The notes under the pieces were generated by a model. The model made no database searches. It saw only the letters and a list, made by a program, of their open reading frames with translations, and was not told where the DNA came from. A program made the translations under genes and the position numbers. A DNA stretch of 64,000 bases from assembly GCA_030268105.1 (NCBI GenBank), contig BSDZ01000086.1, positions 4,604,501 through 4,668,500 of the forward strand, read 5' to 3'. Positions 1 through 13,581 of this stretch are shown one piece after another; the first letter of the stretch is position 1, and each line of letters begins with the position of its first letter. Source of the DNA: Volvox africanus. Lineage: Eukaryota; Chlorophyta; Chlorophyceae; Chlamydomonadales; Volvocaceae.

Positions 1-131
1 CTTAACAATAAGGCAGCCAAATGCTGCGTAAGAGGATGCGCGGCATGCGAAAATGGCCCCAGAGGATCACAAGGGTCATAAGGATGTATCGCATGTTGAG
101 AAGCAATAGGATGGCGACTCCCAAGCAGCAG

Positions 132-226
132 TGTTAAAGTCAGCAAAGCGCCCGGCCCCTCGTGGGCCGTATTACTTGCTCTGCTCTGCTCAATCATTCG
201 TATATGAGTGTTGCTCACTCTTAACA
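132..226 (-). mobile_element. Solo LTR-A (first copy; one per long unit)
   Basis: A 95-bp sequence with ends TGTTAAAG...CTCTTAACA is flanked on both sides by AGCAG (127-131 and 227-231), a 5-bp target-site duplication. Read on the minus strand it closely matches the 89-bp LTRs of the complete miniature element at 52145-52466, and differs mainly by a duplicated CAGAG-like segment. No primer-binding site follows it, so it is a solo LTR. The same copy recurs in every long unit, so the insertion predates amplification of the array. Confidence 0.85.
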
Positions 227-274
227 AGCAGGCCTCATTAAAAACAGGATGAACATGCTACTTCTTACCTCTTC

Positions 275-363
275 TCGTACTGTTATACGTAACTGTTATT
301 GTTATACTATACTGTTATACTATTACTGTTACTAATACTGTTCTACTATAACTGTCATACTTC
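275..363. repeat. T/A-rich low-complexity tract of the array-1 unit
   Basis: Degenerate tandem variants of TACTGTTA and TATACT fill this stretch, and it recurs in each unit. Units differ here by small changes such as CTGTTATAC versus CTTATATAC, which serve as lineage markers for the higher-order repeats. No function can be assigned. Confidence 0.7.
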
Positions 364-637
364 ATAGCAGCTACTTCATATACATCCTCTATCTCTTTAA
401 GAGTGGATTGAGGTGATGATGACGGATGAAAGATGCCCTGATGTTGCAATGCAGCTGAATGCTTTGGCTCTTTGATTCGAGTGTTTAGGTACAGTGGTGC
501 AGCTGAGTGCTGTAGAACGAGGAGTCCTGATGTGGATCAATGAACGGCAAGGCAGAGGAACGCTGCAATATAAGGTACCGTGAGTCGGGCTGCTGATAAT
601 TGACACCTGTTTGATGCCTATGGAACAGGCGGATAAG

Positions 638-727
638 TGTTAAAGTCAGCAAAGCGCCCGGCCCCTCCCTGGGCCGTATTACTTGCTCTGTCATTCATTC
701 GTATATGAGTGTTGCTCACTCTTAACA
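638..727 (-). mobile_element. Solo LTR-B (first copy; one per long unit)
   Basis: A second, independent 90-bp insertion of the same LTR family, flanked by ATAAG at 633-637 and 728-732. It differs from LTR-A by CCCTGGG instead of CGTGGG in its middle and by lacking the 5-bp CTCTG duplication. Its flanks differ from those of LTR-A, so the two LTRs in a unit are separate insertions and not the two ends of one element. Confidence 0.85.
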
Positions 728-1357
728 ATAAGGCAGCCAAATGCTGCGTAAGAGGATGCGCAACATGTGAAAATGGCCCCAGAGGATCACAAGGGTCATA
801 AGGATGTATCGCATGTTGAGAAGCAATAGGATGGCGACTCCCAAGCAGCAGTGTTAAAGTCAGCAAAGCGCCCGGCCCCTCGTGGGCCGTATTACTTGCT
901 CTGCTCTGCTCAATCATTCGTATATGAGTGTTGCTCACTCTTAACAAGCAGGCCTCATTAAAAACAGGATGAACATGCTACTTCTTACCTCTTCTCGTAC
1001 TGTTATACGTAACTGTTATTGTTATACTATACTGTTATACTATTACTGTTACTAATACTGTTCTACTATAACTGTCATACTTCATAGCAGCTACTTCATA
1101 TACATCCTCTATCTCTTTAAGAGTGGATTGAGGTGATGATGACGGATGAAAGATGCCCTGATGTTGCAATGCAGCTGAATGCTTTGGCTCTTTGATTCGA
1201 GTGTTTAGTTACAGTCGTGCAGCTGAGTGCTGTAGAACGAGGAGTCCTGATGTGGATCAATGAACGGCAAGGCAGAGGAACGCTGCAATATAAGGTACCG
1301 TGAGTCGGGCTGCTGATAATTGACACCTGTTTGATGCCTATGGAACAGGCGGATAAG

Positions 1358-1453
1358 TGTTAAAGTCAGCAAAGCGCCCGGCCCCTGCCTGGGCCGTATT
1401 ACTTGCTCTGCTCTGCTCAATCATTCGTATATGAGTGTTGCTCACTCTTAACA
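1358..1453 (-). mobile_element. LTR-B long variant (A/B mosaic), makes the 726-bp unit
   Basis: At the LTR-B site, with ATAAG on both sides, this copy is 96 bp. Its left part is B-like (GCCTGGGCC) but its right part carries the CTCTGCTCTGCTCAATC segment diagnostic of LTR-A. The same mosaic occurs at 2804-2899, 4250-4345 and 7642-7737. The extra 6 bp account for the 726-bp units. The structure fits gene conversion or a double exchange between the two solo LTRs of the array. Confidence 0.75.
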
Positions 1454-4400
1454 ATAAGGCAGCCAAATGCTGCGTAAGAGGATGCGCGGCATGCGAAAAT
1501 GGCCCCAGAGGATCACAAGGGTCATAAGGATGTATCGCATGTTGAGAAGCAATAGGATGGCGACTCCCAAGCAGCAGTGTTAAAGTCAGCAAAGCGCCCG
1601 GCCCCTCGTGGGCCGTATTACTTGCTCTGCTCTGCTCAATCATTCGTATATGAGTGTTGCTCACTCTTAACAAGCAGGCCTCATTAAAAACAGGATGAAC
1701 ATGCTACTTCTTACCTCTTCTCGTACTGTTATACGTAACTGTTATTGTTATACTATACTGTTATACTATTACTGTTACTAATACTGTTCTACTATAACTG
1801 TCATACTTCATAGCAGCTACTTCATATACATCCTCTATCTCTTTAAGAGTGGATTGAGGTGATGATGACGGATGAAAGATGCCCTGATGTTGCAATGCAG
1901 CTGAATGCTTTGGCTCTTTGATTCGAGTGTTTAGGTACAGTGGTGCAGCTGAGTGCTGTAGAACGAGGAGTCCTGATGTGGATCAATGAACGGCAAGGCA
2001 GAGGAACGCTGCAATATAAGGTACCGTGAGTCGGGCTGCTGATAATTGACACCTGTTTGATGCCTATGGAACAGGCGGATAAGTGTTAAAGTCAGCAAAG
2101 CGCCCGGCCCCTCCCTGGGCCGTATTACTTGCTCTGTCATTCATTCGTATATGAGTGTTGCTCACTCTTAACAATAAGGCAGCCAAATGCTGCGTAAGAG
2201 GATGCGCAACATGTGAAAATGGCCCCAGAGGATCACAAGGGTCATAAGGATGTATCGCATGTTGAGAAGCAATAGGATGGCGACTCCCAAGCAGCAGTGT
2301 TAAAGTCAGCAAAGCGCCCGGCCCCTCGTGGGCCGTATTACTTGCTCTGCTCTGCTCAATCATTCGTATATGAGTGTTGCTCACTCTTAACAAGCAGGCC
2401 TCATTAAAAACAGGATGAACATGCTACTTCTTACCTCTTCTCGTACTGTTATACGTAACTGTTATTGTTATACTATACTGTTATACTATTACTGTTACTA
2501 ATACTGTTCTACTATAACTGTCATACTTCATAGCAGCTACTTCATATACATCCTCTATCTCTTTAAGAGTGGATTGAGGTGATGATGACGGATGAAAGAT
2601 GCCCTGATGTTGCAATGCAGCTGAATGCTTTGGCTCTTTGATTCGAGTGTTTAGTTACAGTCGTGCAGCTGAGTGCTGTAGAACGAGGAGTCCTGATGTG
2701 GATCAATGAACGGCAAGGCAGAGGAACGCTGCAATATAAGGTACTGTGAGTCGGGCTGCTGATAATTGACACCTGTTTGATGCCTATGGAACAGGCGGAT
2801 AAGTGTTAAAGTCAGCAAAGCGCCCGGCCCCTGCCTGGGCCGTATTACTTGCTCTGCTCTGCTCAATCATTCGTATATGAGTGTTGCTCACTCTTAACAA
2901 TAAGGCAGCCAAATGCTGCGTAAGAGGATGCGCGGCATGCGAAAATGGCCCCAGAGGATCACAAGGGTCATAAGGATGTATCGCATGTTGAGAAGCAATA
3001 GGATGGGGACTCCCAAGCAGCAGTGTTAAAGTCAGCAAAGCGCCCGGCCCCTCGTGGGCCGTATTACTTGCTCTGCTCTGCTCAATCATTCGTATATGAG
3101 TGTTGCTCACTCTTAACAAGCAGGCCTCATTAAAAACAGGATGAACATGCTACTTCTTACCTCTTCTCGTACTGTTATACGTAACTGTTATTGTTATACT
3201 ATACTGTTATACTATTACTGTTACTAATACTGTTCTACTATAACTGTCATACTTCATAGCAGCTACTTCATATACATCCTCTATCTCTTTAAGAGTGGAT
3301 TGAGGTGATGATGACGGATGAAAGATGCCCTGATGTTGCAATGCAGCTGAATGCTTTGGCTCTTTGATTCGAGTGTTTAGGTACAGTGGTGCAGCTGAGT
3401 GCTGTAGAACGAGGAGTCCTGATGTGGATCAATGAACGGCAAGGCAGAGGAACGCTGCAATATAAGGTACCGTGAGTCGGGCTGCTGATAATTGACACCT
3501 GTTTGATGCCTATGGAACAGGCGGATAAGTGTTAAAGTCAGCAAAGCGCCCGGCCCCTCCCTGGGCCGTATTACTTGCTCTGTCATTCATTCGTATATGA
3601 GTGTTGCTCACTCTTAACAATAAGGCAGCCAAATGCTGCGTAAGAGGATGCGCAACATGTGAAAATGGCCCCAGAGGATCACAAGGGTCATAAGGATGTA
3701 TCGCATGTTGAGAAGCAATAGGATGGCGACTCCCAAGCAGCAGTGTTAAAGTCAGCAAAGCGCCCGGCCCCTCGTGGGCCGTATTACTTGCTCTGCTCTG
3801 CTCAATCATTCGTATATGAGTGTTGCTCACTCTTAACAAGCAGGCCTCATTAAAAACAGGATGAACATGCTACTTCTTACCTCTTCTCGTACTGTTATAC
3901 GTAACTGTTATTGTTATACTATACTGTTATACTATTACTGTTACTAATACTGTTCTACTATAACTGTCATACTTCATAGCAGCTACTTCATATACATCCT
4001 CTATCTCTTTAAGAGTGGATTGAGGTGATGATGACGGATGAAAGATGCCCTGATGTTGCAATGCAGCTGAATGCTTTGGCTCTTTGATTCGAGTGTTTAG
4101 GTACAGTGGTGCAGCTGAGTGCTGTAGAACGAGGAGTCCTGATGTGGATCAATGAACGGCAAGGCAGAGGAACGCTGCAATATAAGGTACCGTGAGTCGG
4201 GCTGCTGATAATTGACACCTGTTTGATGCCTATGGAACAGGCGGATAAGTGTTAAAGTCAGCAAAGCGCCCGGCCCCTGCCTGGGCCGTATTACTTGCTC
4301 TGCTCTGCTCAATCATTCGTATATGAGTGTTGCTCACTCTTAACAATAAGGCAGCCAAATGCTGCGTAAGAGGATGCGCGGCATGCGAAAATGGCCCCAG

Positions 4401-7135
4401 AGGATCACAAGGGTCATAAGGATGTATCGCATGTTGAGAAGCAATAGGATGGCGACTCCCAAGCAGCAGTGTTAAAGTCAGCAAAGCGCCCGGCCCCTCG
4501 TGGGCCGTATTACTTGCTCTGCTCTGCTCAATCATTCGTATATGAGTGTTGCTCACTCTTAACAAGCAGGCCTCATTAAAAACAGGATGAACATGCTACT
4601 TCTTACCTCTTCTCGTACTGTTATACGTAACTGTTATTGTTATACTATACTTATATACTATTACTGTTACTAATACTGTTCTACTATAACTGTCATACTT
4701 CATAGCAGCTACTTCATATACATCCTCTATCTCTTTAAGAGTGGATTGAGGTGATGATGACGGATGAAAGATGCCCTGATGTTGCAATGCAGCTGAATGC
4801 TTTGGCTCTTTGATTCGAGTGTTTAGGTACAGTGGTGCAGCTGAGTGCTGTAGAACGAGGAGTCCTGATGTGGATCAATGAACGGCAAGGCAGAGGAACG
4901 CTGCAATATAAGGTACCGTGAGTCGGGCTGCTGATAATTGACACCTGTTTGATGCCTATGGAACAGGCGGATAAGTGTTAAAGTCAGCAAAGCGCCCGGC
5001 CCCTCCCTGGGCCGTATTACTTGCTCTGTCATTCATTCGTATATGAGTGTTGCTCACTCTTAACAATAAGGCAGCCAAATGCTGCGTAAGAGGATGCGCA
5101 ACATGTGAAAATGGCCCCAGAGGATCACAAGGGTCATAAGGATGTATCGCATGTTGAGAAGCAATAGGATGGCGACTCCCAAGCAGCAGTGTTAAAGTCA
5201 GCAAAGCGCCCGGCCCCTCGTGGGCCGTATTACTTGCTCTGCTCTGCTCAATCATTCGTATATGAGTGTTGCTCACTCTTAACAAGCAGGCCTCATTAAA
5301 AACAGGATGAACATGCTACTTCTTACCTCTTCTCGTACTGTTATACGTAACTGTTATTGTTATACTATACTGTTATACTATTACTGTTACTAATACTGTT
5401 CTACTATAACTGTCATACTTCATAGCAGCTACTTCATATACATCCTCTATCTCTTTAAGAGTGGATTGAGGTGATGATGACGGATGAAAGATGCCCTGAT
5501 GTTGCAATGCAGCTGAATGCTTTGGCTCTTTGATTCGAGTGTTTAGGTACAGTGGTGCAGCTGAGTGCTGTAGAACGAGGAGTCCTGATGTGGATCAATG
5601 AACGGCAAGGCAGAGGAACGCTGCAATATAAGGTACCGTGAGTCGGGCTGCTGATAATTGACACCTGTTTGATGCCTATGGAACAGGCGGATAAGTGTTA
5701 AAGTCAGCAAAGCGCCCGGCCCCTCCCTGGGCCGTATTACTTGCTCTGTCATTCATTCGTATATGAGTGTTGCTCACTCTTAACAATAAGGCAGCCAAAT
5801 GCTGCGTAAGAGGATGCGCAACATGTGAAAATGGCCCCAGAGGATCACAAGGGTCATAAGGATGTATCGCATGTTGAGAAGCAATAGGATGGCGACTCCC
5901 AAGCAGCAGTGTTAAAGTCAGCAAAGCGCCCGGCCCCTCGTGGGCCGTATTACTTGCTCTGCTCTGCTCAATCATTCGTATATGAGTGTTGCTCACTCTT
6001 AACAAGCAGGCCTCATTAAAAACAGGATGAACATGCTACTTCTTACCTCTTCTCGTACTGTTATACGTAACTGTTATTGTTATACTATACTGTTATACTA
6101 TTACTGTTACTAATACTGTTCTACTATAACTGTCATACTTCATAGCAGCTACTTCATATACATCCTCTATCTCTTTAAGAGTGGATTGAGGTGATGATGA
6201 CGGATGAAAGATGCCCTGATGTTGCAATGCAGCTGAATGCTTTGGCTCTTTGATTCGAGTGTTTAGGTACAGTGGTGCAGCTGAGTGCTGTAGAACGAGG
6301 AGTCCTGATGTGGATCAATGAACGGCAAGGCAGAGGAACGCTGCAATATAAGGTACCGTGAGTCGGGCTGCTGATAATTGACACCTGTTTGATGCCTATG
6401 GAACAGGCGGATAAGTGTTAAAGTCAGCAAAGCGCCCGGCCCCTCCCTGGGCCGTATTACTTGCTCTGTCATTCATTCGTATATGAGTGTTGCTCACTCT
6501 TAACAATAAGGCAGCCAAATGCTGCGTAAGAGGATGCGCAACATGTGAAAATGGCCCCAGAGGATCACAAGGGTCATAAGGATGTATCACATGTTGAGAA
6601 GCAATAGGATGGCGACTCCCAAGCAGCAGTGTTAAAGTCAGCAAAGCGCCCGGCCCCTCGTGGGCCGTATTACTTGCTCTGCTCTGCTCAATCATTCGTA
6701 TATGAGTGTTGCTCACTCTTAACAAGCAGGCCTCATTAAAAACAGGATGAACATGCTACTTCTTACCTCTTCTCGTACTGTTATACGTAACTGTTATTGT
6801 TATACTATACTGTTATACTATTACTGTTACTAATACTGTTCTACTATAACTGTCATACTTCATAGCAGCTACTTCATATACATCCTCTATCTCTTTAAGA
6901 GTGGATTGAGGTGATGATGACGGATGAAAGATGCCCTGATGTTGCAATGCAGCTGAATGCTTTGGCTCTTTGATTCGAGTGTTTAGGTACAGTGGTGCAG
7001 CTGAGTGCTGTAGAACGAGGAGTCCTGATGTGGATCAATGAACGGCAAGGCAGAGGAACGCTGCAATATAAGGTACCGTGAGTTGGGCTGCTGATAATTG
7101 ACACCTGTTTGATGCCTATGGAACAGGCGGATAAG

Positions 7136-7230
7136 TGTTAAAGTCAGCAAAGCGCCCGGCCCCTCGTGGGCCGTATTACTTGCTCTGCTCTGCTCAATCA
7201 TTCGTATATGAGTGTTGCTCACTCTTAACA
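7136..7230 (-). mobile_element. Hybrid solo LTR (B flank left, A flank right)
   Basis: Left flank is GGATAAG (LTR-B site), right flank is AGCAGGCC (LTR-A site), and the LTR body is A-type. The roughly 124-bp spacer and one LTR are missing, giving a 506-bp unit. This is the expected product of recombination between LTR-B and the following LTR-A, so the two flanking 5-mers do not match. Confidence 0.85.
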
Positions 7231-8126
7231 AGCAGGCCTCATTAAAAACAGGATGAACATGCTACTTCTTACCTCTTCTCGTACTGTTATACGTAACTGT
7301 TATTGTTATACTATACTGTTATACTATTACTGTTACTAATACTGTTCTACTATAACTGTCATACTTCATAGCAGCTACTTCATATACATCCTCTATCTCT
7401 TTAAGAGTGGATTGAGGTGATGATGACGGATGAAAGATGCCCTGATGTTGCAATGCAGCTGAATGCTTTGGCTCTTTGATTCGAGTGTTTAGTTACAGTC
7501 GTGCAGCTGAGTGCTGTAGAACGAGGAGTCCTGATGTGGATCAATGAACGGCAAGGCAGAGGAACGCTGCAATATAAGGTACTGTGAGTCGGGCTGCTGA
7601 TAATTGACACCTGTTTGATGCCTATGGAACAGGCGGATAAGTGTTAAAGTCAGCAAAGCGCCCGGCCCCTGCCTGGGCCGTATTACTTGCTCTGCTCTGC
7701 TCAATCATTCGTATATGAGTGTTGCTCACTCTTAACAATAAGGCAGCCAAATGCTGCGTAAGAGGATGCGCGGCATGCGAAAATGGCCCCAGAGGATCAC
7801 AAGGGTCATAAGGATGTATCGCATGTTGAGAAGCAATAGGATGGCGACTCCCAAGCAGCAGTGTTAAAGTCAGCAAAGCGCCCGGCCCCTCGTGGGCCGT
7901 ATTACTTGCTCTGCTCTGCTCAATCATTCGTATATGAGTGTTGCTCACTCTTAACAAGCAGGCCTCATTAAAAACAGGATGAACATGCTACTTCTTACCT
8001 CTTCTCGTACTGTTATACGTAACTGTTATTGTTATACTATACTGTTATACTATTACTGTTACTAATACTGTTCTACTATAACTGTCATACTTCATAGCAG
8101 CTACTTCATATACATCCTCTATCTCT

Positions 8127-11006
8127 TTAAGAGTGGATTGAGGTGATGATGACGGATGAAAGATGCCCTGATGTTGCAATGCAGCTGAATGCTTTGGCTC
8201 TTTGATTCGAGTGTTTAGGTACAGTGGTGCAGCTGAGTGCTGTAGAACGAGGAGTCCTGATGTGGATCAATGAACGGCAAGGCAGAGGAACGCTGCAATA
8301 TAAGGTACCGTGAGTCGGGCTGCTGATAATTGACACCTGTTTGATGCCTATGGAACAGGCGGATAAGTGTTAAAGTCAGCAAAGCGCCCGGCCCCTCCCT
8401 GGGCCGTATTACTTGCTCTGTCATTCATTCGTATATGAGTGTTGCTCACTCTTAACAATAAGGCAGCCAAATGCTGCGTAAGAGGATGCGCAACATGTGA
8501 AAATGGCCCCAGAGGATCACAAGGGTCATAAGGATGTATCGCATGTTGAGAAGCAATAGGATGGCGACTCCCAAGCAGCAGTGTTAAAGTCAGCAAAGCG
8601 CCCGGCCCCTCGTGGGCCGTATTACTTGCTCTGCTCTGCTCAATCATTCGTATATGAGTGTTGCTCACTCTTAACAAGCAGGCCTCATTAAAAACAGGAT
8701 GAACGTGCTACTTCTTACCTCTTCTCGTACTGTTATACGTAACTATTATTGTTATACTATACTTATATACTATTACTGTTACTAATACTGTTCTACTATA
8801 ACTGTCATACTTCATAGCAGCTACTTCATATACATCCTCTATCTCTTTAAGAGTGGATTGAGGTGATGATGACGGATGAAAGATGGCCTGATGTTGCAAT
8901 GCAGCTGAATGCTTTGGCTCTTTGACTCGAATGTTTAGGTACAGTGGTGCAGCTGAGTGCTGTAGAACGAGGAGTCCTGATGTGGATCAATGAACGGCAA
9001 GGCAGAGGAACGCTGCAATATAAGGTACTGTGAGTTGGGCTGCTGATAATTGACACTTGTTTGATGCCTATGGAACAGGCGGATAAGTGTTAAAGTCAGC
9101 AAAGCGCCCGGCCCCTCCCTGGGCCGTATTACTTGCTCTGTCATTCATTCGTATATGAGTGTTGCTCACTCTTAACAATAAGGCAGCCAAATGCTGCGTA
9201 AGAGGATGCGCGGCATGCGAAAATGGCCCCAGAGGATCACAAGGGTCATAAGGATGTATCGCATGTTGAGAAGCAATAGGATGGCGACTCCCAAGCAGCA
9301 GTGTTAAAGTCAGCAAAGCGCCCGGCCCCTCGTGGGCCGTATTACTTGCTCTGCTCTGCTCAATCATTCGTATATGAGTGTTGCTCACTCTTAACAAGCA
9401 GGCCTCATTAAAAACAGGATGAACATGCTACTTCTTACCTCTTCTCGTACTGTTATACGTAACTGTTATTGTTATACTATACTTATATACTATTACTGTT
9501 ACTAATACTGTTCTACTATAACTGTCATACTTCATAGCAGCTACTTCATATACATCCTCTATCTCTTTAAGAGTGGATTGAGGTGATGATGACGGATGAA
9601 AGATGCCCTGATGTTGCAATGCAGCTGAATGCTTTGGCTCTTTGACTCGAATGTTTAGGTACAGTGGTGCAGCTGAGTGCTGTAGAACGAGGAGTCCTGA
9701 TGTGGATCAATGAACGGCAAGGCAGAGGAACGCTGCAATATAAGGTACCGTGAGTCGGGCTGCTGATAATTGACACCTGTTTGATGCCTATGGAACAGGC
9801 GGATAAGTGTTAAAGTCAGCAAAGCGCCCGGCCCCTCCCTGGGCCGTATTACTTGCTCTGTCATTCATTCGTATATGAGTGTTGCTCACTCTTAACAATA
9901 AGGCAGCCAAATGCTGCGTAAGAGGATGCGCAACATGTGAAAATGGCCCCAGAGGATCACAAGGGTCATAAGGATGTATCGCATGTTGAGAAGCAATAGG
10001 ATGGCGACTCCCAAGCAGCAGTGTTAAAGTCAGCAAAGCGCCCGGCCCCTCGTGGGCCGTATTACTTGCTCTGCTCTGCTCAATCATTCGTATATGAGTG
10101 TTGCTCACTCTTAACAAGCAGGCCTCATTAAAAACAGGATGAACGTGCTACTTCTTACCTCTTCTCGTACTGTTATACGTAACTATTATTGTTATACTAT
10201 ACTTATATACTATTACTGTTACTAATACTGTTCTACTATAACTGTCATACTTCATAGCAGCTACTTCATATACATCCTCTATCTCTTTAAGAGTGGATTG
10301 AGGTGATGATGACGGATGAAAGATGGCCTGATGTTGCAATGCAGCTGAATGCTTTGGCTCTTTGACTCGAATGTTTAGGTACAGTGGTGCAGCTGAGTGC
10401 TGTAGAACGAGGAGTCCTGATGTGGATCAATGAACGGCAAGGCAGAGGAACGCTGCAATATAAGGTACTGTGAGTTGGGCTGCTGATAATTGACACCTGT
10501 TTGATGCCTATGGAACAGGCGGATAAGTGTTAAAGTCAGCAAAGCGCCCGGCCCCTCCCTGGGCCGTATTACTTGCTCTGTCAATCATTCGTATATGAGT
10601 GTTGCTCACTCTTAACAATAAGGCAGCCAAATGCTGCGTAAGAGGATGCGCGGCATGCGAAAATGGCCCCAGAGGATCACAAGGGTCATAAGGATGTATC
10701 GCATGTTGAGAAGCAATAGGATGGCGACTCCCAAGCAGCAGTGTTAAAGTCAGCAAAGCGCCCGGCCCCTCGTGGGCCGTATTACTTGCTCTGCTCTGCT
10801 CAATCATTCGTATATGAGTGTTGCTCACTCTTAACAAGCAGGCCTCATTAAAAACAGGATGAACATGCTACTTCTTACCTCTTCTCGTACTGTTATACGT
10901 AACTGTTATTGTTATACTATACTTATATACTATTACTGTTACTAATACTGTTCTACTATAACTGTCATACTTCATAGCAGCTACTTCATATACATCCTCT
11001 ATCTCT
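8127..11006. repeat. Higher-order repeat II: 1440-bp dimer, two copies
   Basis: Two 720-bp unit types alternate. The units beginning near 8700 and 10140 share GAACGTGCTAC, AACTATTATTG and AGATGGCCTG. The intervening units have the common forms of these sites. Confidence 0.75.
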
Positions 11007-11247
11007 TTAAGAGTGGATTGAGGTGATGATGACGGATGAAAGATGCCCTGATGTTGCAATGCAGCTGAATGCTTTGGCTCTTTGACTCGAATGTTTAGGT
11101 ACAGTGGTGCAGCTGAGTGCTGTAGAACGAGGAGTCCTGATGTGGATCAATGAACGGCAAGGCAGAGGAACGCTGCAATATAAGGTACCGTGAGTTGGGC
11201 TGCTGATAATTGACACCTGTTTGATGCCTATGGAACAGGCGGATAAG

Positions 11248-11342
11248 TGTTAAAGTCAGCAAAGCGCCCGGCCCCTCGTGGGCCGTATTACTTGCTCTGC
11301 TCTGCTCAATCATTCGTATATGAGTGTTGCTCACTCTTAACA
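11248..11342 (-). mobile_element. Hybrid solo LTR, second example
   Basis: Same B-left/A-right junction. The unit to its right carries the marker TTATTCTATAC and a GATGAAATGATGCC variant. Confidence 0.85.
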
Positions 11343-11754
11343 AGCAGGCCTCATTAAAAACAGGATGAACATGCTACTTCTTACCTCTTCTCGTACTGTT
11401 ATACGTAACTGTTATTGTTATTCTATACTTATATACTATTACTGTTACTAATACTGTTCTACTATAACTGTCATACTTCATAGCAGCTACTTCATATACA
11501 TCCTCTATCTCTTTAAGAGTGGATTGAGGTGATGATGACGGATGAAATGATGCCCTGATGTTGCAATGCAGCTGAATGCTTTGGCTCTTTGATTCGAGTG
11601 TTTAGGTACAGTGGTGCAGCTGAGTGCTGTAGAACGAGGAGTCCTGATGTGGATCAATGAACGGCAAGGCAGAGGAACGCTGCAATATAAGGTACCGTGA
11701 GTTGGGCTGCTGATAATTGACACCTGTTTGATGCCTATGGAACAGGCGGATAAG

Positions 11755-11849
11755 TGTTAAAGTCAGCAAAGCGCCCGGCCCCTCGTGGGCCGTATTACTT
11801 GCTCTGCTCTGCTCAATCATTCGTATATGAGTGTTGCTCACTCTTAACA
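11755..11849 (-). mobile_element. Hybrid solo LTR, third example
   Basis: Directly follows the previous short unit. It is followed by a unit with the AACTATTATTG marker. Confidence 0.85.
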
Positions 11850-12980
11850 AGCAGGCCTCATTAAAAACAGGATGAACATGCTACTTCTTACCTCTTCTCG
11901 TACTGTTATACGTAACTATTATTGTTATACTATACTGTTATACTATTACTGTTACTAATACTGTTCTACTATAACTGTCATACTTCATAGCAGCTACTTC
12001 ATATACATCCTCTATCTCTTTAAGAGTGGATTGAGGTGATGATGACGGATGAAAGATGCCCTGATGTTGCAATGCAGCTGAATGCTTTGGCTCTTTGACT
12101 CGAATGTTTAGGTACAGTGGTGCAGCTGAGTGCTGTAGAACGAGGAGTCCTGATGTGGATCAATGAACGGCAAGGCAGAGGAACGCTGCAATATAAGGTA
12201 CTGTGAGTTGGGCTGCTGATAATTGACACCTGTTTGATGCCTATGAAACAGGCGGATAAGTGTTAAAGTCAGCAAAGCGCCCGGCCCCTCCCTGGGCCGT
12301 ATTACTTGCTCTGTCATTCATTCGTATATGAGTGTTGCTCACTCTTAACAATAAGGCAGCCAAATGCTGCGTAAGAGGATGCGCGGCATGCGAAAATGGC
12401 CCCAGAGGATCACAAGGGTCATAAGGATGTATCGCATGTTGAGAAGCAATAGGATGGCGACTCCCAAGCAGCAGTGTTAAAGTCAGCAAAGCGCCCGGCC
12501 CCTCGTGGGCCGTATTACTTGCTCTGCTCTGCTCAATCATTCGTATATGAGTGTTGCTCACTCTTAACAAGCAGGCCTCATTAAAAACAGGATGAACATG
12601 CTACTTCTTACCTCTTCTCGTACTGTTATACGTAACTGTTATTGTTATACTATACTGTTATACTATTACTGTTACTAATACTGTTCTACTATAACTGTCA
12701 TACTTCATAGCAGCTACTTCATATACATCCTCTATCTCTTTAAGAGTGGATTGAGGTGATGATGACGGATGAAAGATGCCCTGATGTTGCAATGCAGCTG
12801 AATGCTTTGGCTCTTTGACTCGAATGTTTAGGTACAGTGGTGCAGCTGAGTGCTGTAGAAAGAGGAGTCCTGATGTGGATCAATGAACGGCAAGGCAGAG
12901 GAACGCTGCAATATAAGGTACCGTGAGTTGGGCTGCTGATAATTGACACCTGTTTGATGCCTATGGAACAGGCGGATAAG

Positions 12981-13075
12981 TGTTAAAGTCAGCAAAGCGC
13001 CCGGCCCCTCGTGGGCCGTATTACTTGCTCTGCTCTGCTCAATCATTCGTATATGAGTGTTGCTCACTCTTAACA
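12981..13075 (-). mobile_element. Hybrid solo LTR, fourth example
   Basis: First short unit of the first complete 2452-bp higher-order repeat. Confidence 0.85.
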
Positions 13076-13486
13076 AGCAGGCCTCATTAAAAACAGGATG
13101 AACATGCTACTTCTTACCTCTTCTCGTACTGTTATACGTAACTGTTATTGTTATTCTATACTTATATACTATTACTGTTACTAATACTGTTCTACTATAA
13201 CTGTCATACTTCATAGCAGCTACTTCATATACATCCTCTATCTCTTTAAGAGTGGATTGAGGTGATGATGACGGATGAAAGATGCCCTGATGTTGCAATG
13301 CAGCTGAATGCTTTGGCTCTTTGATTCGAGTGTTTAGGTACAGTGGTGCAGCTGAGTGCTGTAGAACGAGGAGTCCTGATGTGGATCAATGAACGGCAAG
13401 GCAGAGGAACGCTGCAATATAAGGTACCGTGAGTTGGGCTGCTGATAATTGACACCTGTTTGATGCCTATGGAACAGGCGGATAAG

Positions 13487-13581
13487 TGTTAAAGTCAGCA
13501 AAGCGCCCGGCCCCTCGTGGGCCGTATTACTTGCTCTGCTCTGCTCAATCATTCGTATATGAGTGTTGCTCACTCTTAACA
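13487..13581 (-). mobile_element. Hybrid solo LTR, fifth example
   Basis: Second short unit of the first complete 2452-bp higher-order repeat. Confidence 0.85.

Larger units (their letters stand above)
397..4734. repeat. Higher-order repeat I: 1446-bp dimer, three copies
   Basis: Units of 720 and 726 bp alternate three times. The two members are distinguished by the short or long LTR-B and by GCAACATGTG versus GCGGCATGCG in the spacer that follows it. The GTTACAGTCG marker appears in the second member of the first two dimers but not the third. After 4735 the alternation gives way to plain 720-bp units. Confidence 0.8.

Noticed and set aside
132..727. LTR-A and LTR-B as the two ends of one TRIM or as MITEs
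   Set aside because: Each has its own matching 5-bp duplication, neither is followed by a primer-binding site, and the intact relative at 52145-52466 has LTR-element structure. The short inverted ends (TGTTAA/TTAACA) alone do not make a DNA transposon.
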